Positions 23,041-27,651 of a DNA stretch of 27,651 bases are shown piece by piece (the first letter of the stretch is position 1; the number at the start of each line of letters is the position of its first letter). The notes under the pieces were generated by a model that searched no databases, was not told where the DNA came from, and worked only from the letters and a program-made list of their open reading frames with translations. This DNA is from a virus, in the IMG/VR virus record IMGVR_UViG_3300009285_002527, positions 1 to 27,651 of that record; one strand, given 5' to 3'. The position numbers and the translations under genes were made by a program.

Positions 23041-24010
23041 ATTGAGCATTGTAACGCCTGAGGTCTTCCTCAATCATCTGCCTGAACTCAGGCGAGAATA
23101 GCTTGGGAGGCTTTGAGGCTGCCTGCGCTGCGGGCGACCCCCCAGCGTCAATGCCATTGTTAATCACGGTTGCTTTCTGTACGGCACTCTGCTTCAGCTG
23201 GTTCTCAAACCTCGCGGCTAGCTTTTGTGAGCGACGTTCGGCTGCCTTGGCCATCACGCCCTTGATCTCGTCCAGGGTTACCTCCTTACCGGGGTTAGCG
23301 GCAAGTTGACTCTGCTGGTAAGCAAGGGCTTCCTGCTTTAGTAGCTGATCCATCCCTTCCACATCCTGCAACACGGGATGCTTGGTGAACAGCTGATTCA
23401 TATGCGTACCGATTGCAACCTTATACTCTTGCTCAAGACGATTGCTTTCTAGCTCCAACTGCGCCCGCCTGATATCGGTCTGGACCTTTTGCTGAAGCTG
23501 CTGCATCTGGGATGCAATCAGCTCCTGAGCCTGTTGGGTCGTAACACCGGCATTAGGATCGAGCGCTTCGGGTGGGTGTTGCTGCGCAGCCCACTGCACG
23601 AGCTGCCGAAGTTGCTGCGGGTCCGAGAGGACTTGCCGTAGTTCGGCGGCTTCCCTGTCGAGCTGGACCTTCTGGGCTTCAAATTCCCGGCGGGCCTGCG
23701 CAAGGGCAGCGGTTTTTTGCGAGTAGTCATACCCACGCTGGGCTAGACTGATAGCCTCAGACTTTGGAAGGCGAACCTTCTGGCCATTCCAGGTAAGCTC
23801 CACTTCCTCTTCGGGAGGGGTGGCTTCGGTGGCCGGTGCGGAGGCTTCAGGGGCTGCAGCTTCGGGCTGCGGCTCAGCAGTTACGGATTCGGGCGCTGGC
23901 GCTGGGGTCTCGGTTGCAGCAGCGGGGGCGCTCTGGGCGCTTGCCTCTGGGGCAGCAAGGTCAGCGGTGGCGGCGGCGGACGCGGCGGAGAAGACATCGA
24001 TTTCGGACAT
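23039..24010 (-). CDS. Capsid assembly scaffolding protein (323 aa)
   Basis: Residues 1-68 are Ala/Pro/Glu-rich and unstructured. Residues 68-95 (EEVELTWNGQKVRLPKSEA) form a small domain seen at the start of many phage scaffold proteins. Residues 100-270 are long coiled coil with many Gln, Glu and Arg. The C-terminus is charged (FSPEFRQMIEEDLRRYNAQ), as expected for a coat-binding helix. It sits between portal and capsid. The ATG at 24010 lacks a good ribosome binding site: AAGGAG is about 35 nt upstream, next to a hairpin. An in-frame CTG at 24028-24026 is a weak alternative start. Confidence 0.87.
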   Translation of the reverse strand: MSEIDVFSAASAAATADLAAPEASAQSAPAAATETPAPAPESVTAEPQPEAAAPEASAPATEATPPEEEVELTWNGQKVRLPKSEAISLAQRGYDYSQKTAALAQARREFEAQKVQLDREAAELRQVLSDPQQLRQLVQWAAQQHPPEALDPNAGVTTQQAQELIASQMQQLQQKVQTDIRRAQLELESNRLEQEYKVAIGTHMNQLFTKHPVLQDVEGMDQLLKQEALAYQQSQLAANPGKEVTLDEIKGVMAKAAERRSQKLAARFENQLKQSAVQKATVINNGIDAGGSPAAQAASKPPKLFSPEFRQMIEEDLRRYNAQ

Positions 24011-24030
24011 TTGAGTGTAGGCTGCCAGGA

Positions 24031-24041
24031 AGGCTTAGCCT
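24031..24041 (-). other. Small hairpin upstream of scaffold gene
   Basis: The minus strand reads AGGCTAAGCCT, a 5-bp stem around one base directly after AAGGAG. Longer pairing with flanking GGAG/TCC could cover the AAGGAG. It matches the element before the capsid gene in stem sequence. Confidence 0.5.
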
Positions 24042-24102
24042 CTCCTTGGGTCTAGGGGCGAGGATAGGCGGACTGCCTACTGGTCTCGTCTGGGGGCCGA
24101 CC

Positions 24103-24119
24103 CTACCCCCGAAGGGTAG
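24103..24119 (-). terminator. UUCG-loop hairpin between portal and scaffold
   Basis: CTACCC pairs with GGGTAG with a TTCG-type loop, in the 113-nt spacer after the portal stop. The loop gives high stability, but there is no U-run after it, so partial termination or RNA processing is only possible. Confidence 0.45.
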
Positions 24120-24123
24120 ATGA

Positions 24124-26364
24124 TTACATCATCGCTTGAGTTCCTTGAGGCCCGAAACCCATCTCGGGCGACATTTGGTTTGCGCCTGAGGCGGCGGCTT
24201 CAGCGCCCTGAGGTGGCATTTGGGCTTGCATCTGGGCCATCAGCTCAGGGGGCATGGCTTGCGGCCCGCCTGCGCCCTGCGGGGAGCCTTGCTGGGGCGC
24301 TTGGGGTGGCGGCTGCGGCTGACCCTGCGGAGCCTGCCCGCCTGCCGGGGGCGGCTGCGGAAGCTGCGGCACGGGCCTGCCGTAGATCATCGCAATCTGC
24401 GCTGCGGCCGAGGGGTTGACGAAAACCGCATGCCACAAGATATGGTCGATAAACCCACCGAAGACTTCTGGATCCCACTTCTTGACGGCAGGCGACTTCA
24501 GCAGGTCGGTGTGCGTGCGGCTGTGGATATCGTGGTTGTCGCAGAAGATTGGCGGGTCGGCGACTCTGCCTTCCTCGAACTCGATGTTCTCTAACCTAGC
24601 ACGCTCTTCGTCGCGGCGTGCGCTGGCGTAGATTGTCCCTAGGTCGCCCATGTCCAACAGCGACAACACCTTACGATTGACCTCGGAGTCAGCCGGGTCG
24701 CCGAAGATACCTGAGTTACGCAACTCTAGAGCCATCTGGATCTTGGCACCTTTGAGGTCGGGCAGCCCCGAACCAACCTGCACCACAATATCAGCATGGT
24801 CATCGATATCCTTGGCGCTGAATTCAAAGGCCTCAGTCTGATCATCGTTCGATGTGATGCTGATAAGCCTTGGAATATCGTACATCAGCTTCATGATGCG
24901 GCGAATCTTCAGGGCTGCCTGCTCGATGGCGCGTTCGTGCCTGCGGACATCGGGCGCATGGACTGCATCGGTGGCTTCTTGCAGGAGATTCGTTTGGAAC
25001 CCAGAGGTCGAATTTCCTACTCGGCCCTCAGCCTCAGGGTAAATTTGGCTGATGGTGTCGATTTCTTCTTTCAATCGGTCGAGCACTCGCCAGGTGTCAG
25101 CTACCACCGGAGGTGGCGTCCAGATCTGCGGCGGCGGAATATGCGGGTGAGCCTGGTATTCAATCAATTCCCCCATGCCTGAGTTCCACGCAGACTTGGG
25201 AATATTATGCTGACGGGCCACTAGGATCTTGCCACCCATCATCAGCTTGAGGTGCTGCTCTAGCCGCGACCGAATCCGATTATATTGGCGCTGTGGCCCG
25301 ATAAGCTGCTCAACAACTGTAGTATTCCAATACTGACCAACCGTATCCAAGTCCGTGAAATCTACAACCGGATATGGGTTGAACTTCATATCCCACATTT
25401 CGTAAGGCAGCTCATCCACCTGCTTTAGCAGCACCCCGTTGGCGCAAACCATCTGTCGACCCTTGGGGTAGGCGCTGCACGGCGCTTCAAAATATTCCTT
25501 GACCAACGCCTCAGGTGAATCTGACTTCTCGCTGTCATGGGGGTTGCCGATGCCTGCGCCCGTGGTGTTCATCGAGCTGAGCTGGCTGATCTGCTTATCG
25601 TAACCCATCATGCGGTCGTCTTTGCCTTCAGCCCGCACGAATTTGCCAGCTTTATATCGAGCCTTAATCCAGCTCAAAGGTCGCATGCGATTACGCATGA
25701 TCCAGGGTTGGTTGCCAATATGTTCAATGGCAGGGTTTGCAACCAAGGTTTCAAAAGGCCCCCCAGTCTCAACTGACACATCGCCAAGTTTGCCTTCCTG
25801 AACCTGGGCTTCGCCGGTCATCTCGTCCTTGATGCGTACCCGGGCCATTAGTTCAGGATCCCATCGAATCCACCAGTAACCGTGGCTGGCGCGCATGGCC
25901 CAACCCAACGCCGAACTATAGGCCTGCTCCAACCCCAGGCTACGCCAGCTAAAGTCTAACGCCTTGGTGGTCATTCTGGCGTCGAGGATATCTTTGATGT
26001 CAGTCGTGGCGGGCTTGACCTCAGGCTTCGGGCGATTCTTCTGGAACTTAGCTTGGCGCGCTCGGGTCTTTGGCAGGATTAGATTGAAGGTTCGTCTGAC
26101 CTGGCGTTGCGGGGCTGGTTCAGCTGCCAAGGTCCGCCTGTGCTCGTCCCACTCCACCCACTGCTGGCCCCGGATGAAGGCCGCATTCAAATACCACTGA
26201 CCCTCGTAGGCTCGACGGATACCGATAGCCTTGTCGTAGCAGCCCTCCAGGTAGCTTATCGACTGCTGCTCTGCGGGGTCGGGCGTGTAGTTGGCGAAGT
26301 CTGCCTCAGCCGCTTCAGCTGTGGTTTTCTTGCCGCGTTTGGTTCCAGCGATTGGGTCAGCCAT
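24124..26364 (-). CDS. Portal protein (746 aa)
   Basis: Residues 35-75 (YLEGCYDKAIGIRRAYEGQW, FIRGQQWVEWD) and 88-120 (RRTFNLILPKTRARQAKFQK, RPKPEVKPAT) match the clip/wing entry of podovirus-type portals. Residues 150-170 (SALGWAMRASHGYWWIRWDP) and the later helices (LIGPQRQYNRIRSRLEQHLK) continue the portal stem pattern. The last 90 residues are Pro/Gln/Gly-rich (PQLPQPPPAGGQAPQGQPQP) and may reach into the capsid. The length of about 750 aa fits large podovirus portals. The ATG directly abuts the preceding TAA, with GAGGA before it. Confidence 0.92.
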   Translation of the reverse strand: MADPIAGTKRGKKTTAEAAEADFANYTPDPAEQQSISYLEGCYDKAIGIRRAYEGQWYLNAAFIRGQQWVEWDEHRRTLAAEPAPQRQVRRTFNLILPKTRARQAKFQKNRPKPEVKPATTDIKDILDARMTTKALDFSWRSLGLEQAYSSALGWAMRASHGYWWIRWDPELMARVRIKDEMTGEAQVQEGKLGDVSVETGGPFETLVANPAIEHIGNQPWIMRNRMRPLSWIKARYKAGKFVRAEGKDDRMMGYDKQISQLSSMNTTGAGIGNPHDSEKSDSPEALVKEYFEAPCSAYPKGRQMVCANGVLLKQVDELPYEMWDMKFNPYPVVDFTDLDTVGQYWNTTVVEQLIGPQRQYNRIRSRLEQHLKLMMGGKILVARQHNIPKSAWNSGMGELIEYQAHPHIPPPQIWTPPPVVADTWRVLDRLKEEIDTISQIYPEAEGRVGNSTSGFQTNLLQEATDAVHAPDVRRHERAIEQAALKIRRIMKLMYDIPRLISITSNDDQTEAFEFSAKDIDDHADIVVQVGSGLPDLKGAKIQMALELRNSGIFGDPADSEVNRKVLSLLDMGDLGTIYASARRDEERARLENIEFEEGRVADPPIFCDNHDIHSRTHTDLLKSPAVKKWDPEVFGGFIDHILWHAVFVNPSAAAQIAMIYGRPVPQLPQPPPAGGQAPQGQPQPPPQAPQQGSPQGAGGPQAMPPELMAQMQAQMPPQGAEAAASGANQMSPEMGFGPQGTQAMM

Positions 26365-26673
26365 TTAGTCCTCAGTCCCTATTGCCAAGAAAGGATTCGG
26401 TAGCGGGTGGAGCTGGGCAGCTTCCTGTGCTAACTCCTGCATATCCTGCTGCTCCATAAGCCATTCGCGCTCGTCGGTCATCACTCGGCAGGTGGGCGGC
26501 GACGAGATTGCGAAGGATTTGTCGTACGACTTGAGGAATCCCGTCAGCGCCTCGGCCTGCAGCTTGATGGTCTTGGCCAGCTCAGTGTTGGCTCGCTGCA
26601 TGGCGCGAAGTGCAAGCATCATGGCTCGCGATTCGGCGGCTTTGCGCGCTGCGGCAGTTTGTTTAGGTTTCAT
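26365..26673 (-). CDS. Small unknown helical protein before portal (102 aa)
   Basis: It starts MKPKQTAAARKAAESRAMML and has a strongly helical, basic N-terminal half (RAMMLALRAMQRANTELAKT) and an acidic C-terminal half (EREWLMEQQDMQELAQEAAQ). No zinc site or TM segment is visible. It sits between a polyvalent-type protein and the portal with 1-nt and 0-nt spacing, so it is co-translated. Function is unknown; a head-assembly helper is possible. Confidence 0.75.
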   Translation of the reverse strand: MKPKQTAAARKAAESRAMMLALRAMQRANTELAKTIKLQAEALTGFLKSYDKSFAISSPPTCRVMTDEREWLMEQQDMQELAQEAAQLHPLPNPFLAIGTED

Positions 26674-26674
26674 A

Positions 26675-27651
26675 CTATCGTTCCTGCTGTCCGGCCTGTT
26701 GTCCTAGCACCGCCATCATCGCGACAGTCATCAGGGGCAGACCTTCCTTACGAATACGTTCTTTCATCTCGGGGGTTAGGCGGGCGATCCATGCTCTGGC
26801 GGCTGCGTTACCCTGCAATGGCAGCTGCTCCATCTGCTCACCACCGAAAGGCTGCAGGATCTTGCGCAGCGTATTGGGCAGGCGCTGCTCCTGGAAGGCA
26901 TCAGAGATTTCCTCGCCTCGGCTGCGCAGCGTATTGGCATCTGTAATCCCAATCCACTCCGCTGGGCTGTCGGCTGCATCCAGCACCTGCTGCTTCATCT
27001 GCAGATCGGGCCAGGTTTCCTTGAAGGGGGCAACAGGAATCTTATGTCCTAAGGCTGCGTCTGCTTGCCACATTTCTTCATACGCACGCATCAATCTTTG
27101 AGCAGCTTCATCTCCCGCCCTTGCCGCCTCACCAACTACAATATGCGCAGGGGCAGTCGATAGATTCTGCCGACGATGCAAATCCTGCATGCGCATCTCT
27201 ACGTCAAACGGCAAATCAGTGTATTCAAACTGGGTGCGTAGCTCTCGATATTCAGCTATCTCAGCAGGCGACAGGGGCTGAATATCTTTTCGCAGAATTT
27301 CTGCATAGTTGTTTAGTTGATTGCCGATATCAGCTCGCTGTGTCGCAAGTTGTTTCTTGAGCGCTACGTCATTGATACCTTCATAACCCTGCTTCCTCCC
27401 AGCCTGGTGCCAGTCACTTTGAATATTCTCGATAAGCTTGCCGGGGGGGCCAGGAGGACGGTTAGTCTTAGAACCCATGCGATTATAACTTCTAGCGGCC
27501 TCTTCAGCTGCCTCTGCCTGAGTCGCACCGGTTCCGCTCCAGCCACCCTCCGAGAGGCTCCTCCCGGGTATACCAAAAATCCCCTCCCCCTCATTAACTG
27601 GTTCAGGACCAAAAGGCCTCATATCCGCCGCAGTCCAGTCCCTGCCCCTCA
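26675..27651 (-). CDS. Polyvalent-type phage protein, 5' end outside window
   Basis: The frame is open to the right edge (324 residues visible). The motif IENIQSDWHQAGRKQGY and the later PVAPFKETWPDLQMKQQVL match conserved blocks in large polyvalent phage proteins, where they are usually followed by a WTTGEQQ-type block; here that block is replaced by IGITDANTLRSRG. An ATG at 27622 (MRPFGPEP) lacks a ribosome binding site and sits inside an open frame (GRDWTAADMRPFG), so I treat the gene as 5'-partial. The role is unknown. Confidence 0.75.
   Translation of the reverse strand, partial: RGRDWTAADMRPFGPEPVNEGEGIFGIPGRSLSEGGWSGTGATQAEAAEEAARSYNRMGSKTNRPPGPPGKLIENIQSDWHQAGRKQGYEGINDVALKKQLATQRADIGNQLNNYAEILRKDIQPLSPAEIAEYRELRTQFEYTDLPFDVEMRMQDLHRRQNLSTAPAHIVVGEAARAGDEAAQRLMRAYEEMWQADAALGHKIPVAPFKETWPDLQMKQQVLDAADSPAEWIGITDANTLRSRGEEISDAFQEQRLPNTLRKILQPFGGEQMEQLPLQGNAAARAWIARLTPEMKERIRKEGLPLMTVAMMAVLGQQAGQQER

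Noticed and set aside
27620-27622. ATG at 27622 as the true start of the right-edge gene
   Set aside because: No ribosome binding site nearby, and the open frame upstream continues with similar sequence to the edge.
1-27651. tRNA, rRNA, insertion sequence, integrase or CRISPR array
   Set aside because: I saw no cloverleaf, transposase or integrase motif, terminal inverted repeat or spaced direct repeat. A dedicated tRNA scan would be decisive.

Overview
The window is the structural and lysis half of a tailed double-stranded DNA phage (or uncultured viral contig). Every supported gene lies on the minus strand, so transcription runs from position 27651 toward position 1. Genes are packed head to tail with 0-10 nt gaps or 1-nt stop/start overlaps, and most starts have a clear GGAG-type ribosome binding site. 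I see a portal, scaffold, HK97-type capsid, adaptor-like and nozzle-like proteins, a fibre and several Gln/Ala/Gly-rich internal-type proteins. I see no tail tube, sheath or tape measure, so a podovirus-like virion is most likely (inference). The terminase genes are not in the window. The host cannot be read from the sequence.

Layout in transcription order. (1) 27651-26365: the C-terminal part of a polyvalent-type phage protein and a small unknown protein. (2) 26364-21781: portal, scaffold and major capsid. (3) 21780-20284: a hairpin-rich spacer, a fibre-like virion protein and a 65-aa protein. (4) A good sigma70-like promoter at 20259-20287 opens a second block, 20201-15369: small conserved proteins, a CxxC protein, an adaptor-like protein, a large nozzle-like protein and a 115-aa protein. 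(5) 15359-12981: tail fibre. (6) 12946-11422: lysis cassette with a one-TM holin-like protein, a GH108 endolysin, a serine esterase/lipase and an overlooked 37-aa cationic peptide. (7) 11422-1559: five long internal-virion-type proteins, including a 947-aa repeat protein and a 1364-aa polyvalent-type protein. (8) 1507-1: a metallophosphoesterase gene with its own promoter, running off the window.

The main discovery is in that last gene. Minus-strand codons from 1507 to 1 form one open frame that begins as a calcineurin-like metallophosphoesterase (DxH, GDxxD, GNHE motifs). Directly after GNHE it is interrupted by a complete 319-codon intein (1177-221). The intein has block A with Cys1, block B TPGH, two LAGLIDADG-like motifs and a C-terminal RRNGKVVCSGN/C junction. 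The phosphoesterase sequence then resumes. The frame is open at the window edge.

The second discovery is its control region. A TTGACA-17-TATATT promoter sits inside a hairpin that would hide the ribosome binding site in read-through transcripts but not in transcripts started at this promoter. The third is the lysis cassette, which pairs an endolysin with an esterase and a small cationic amphipathic peptide and has no recognisable spanins.
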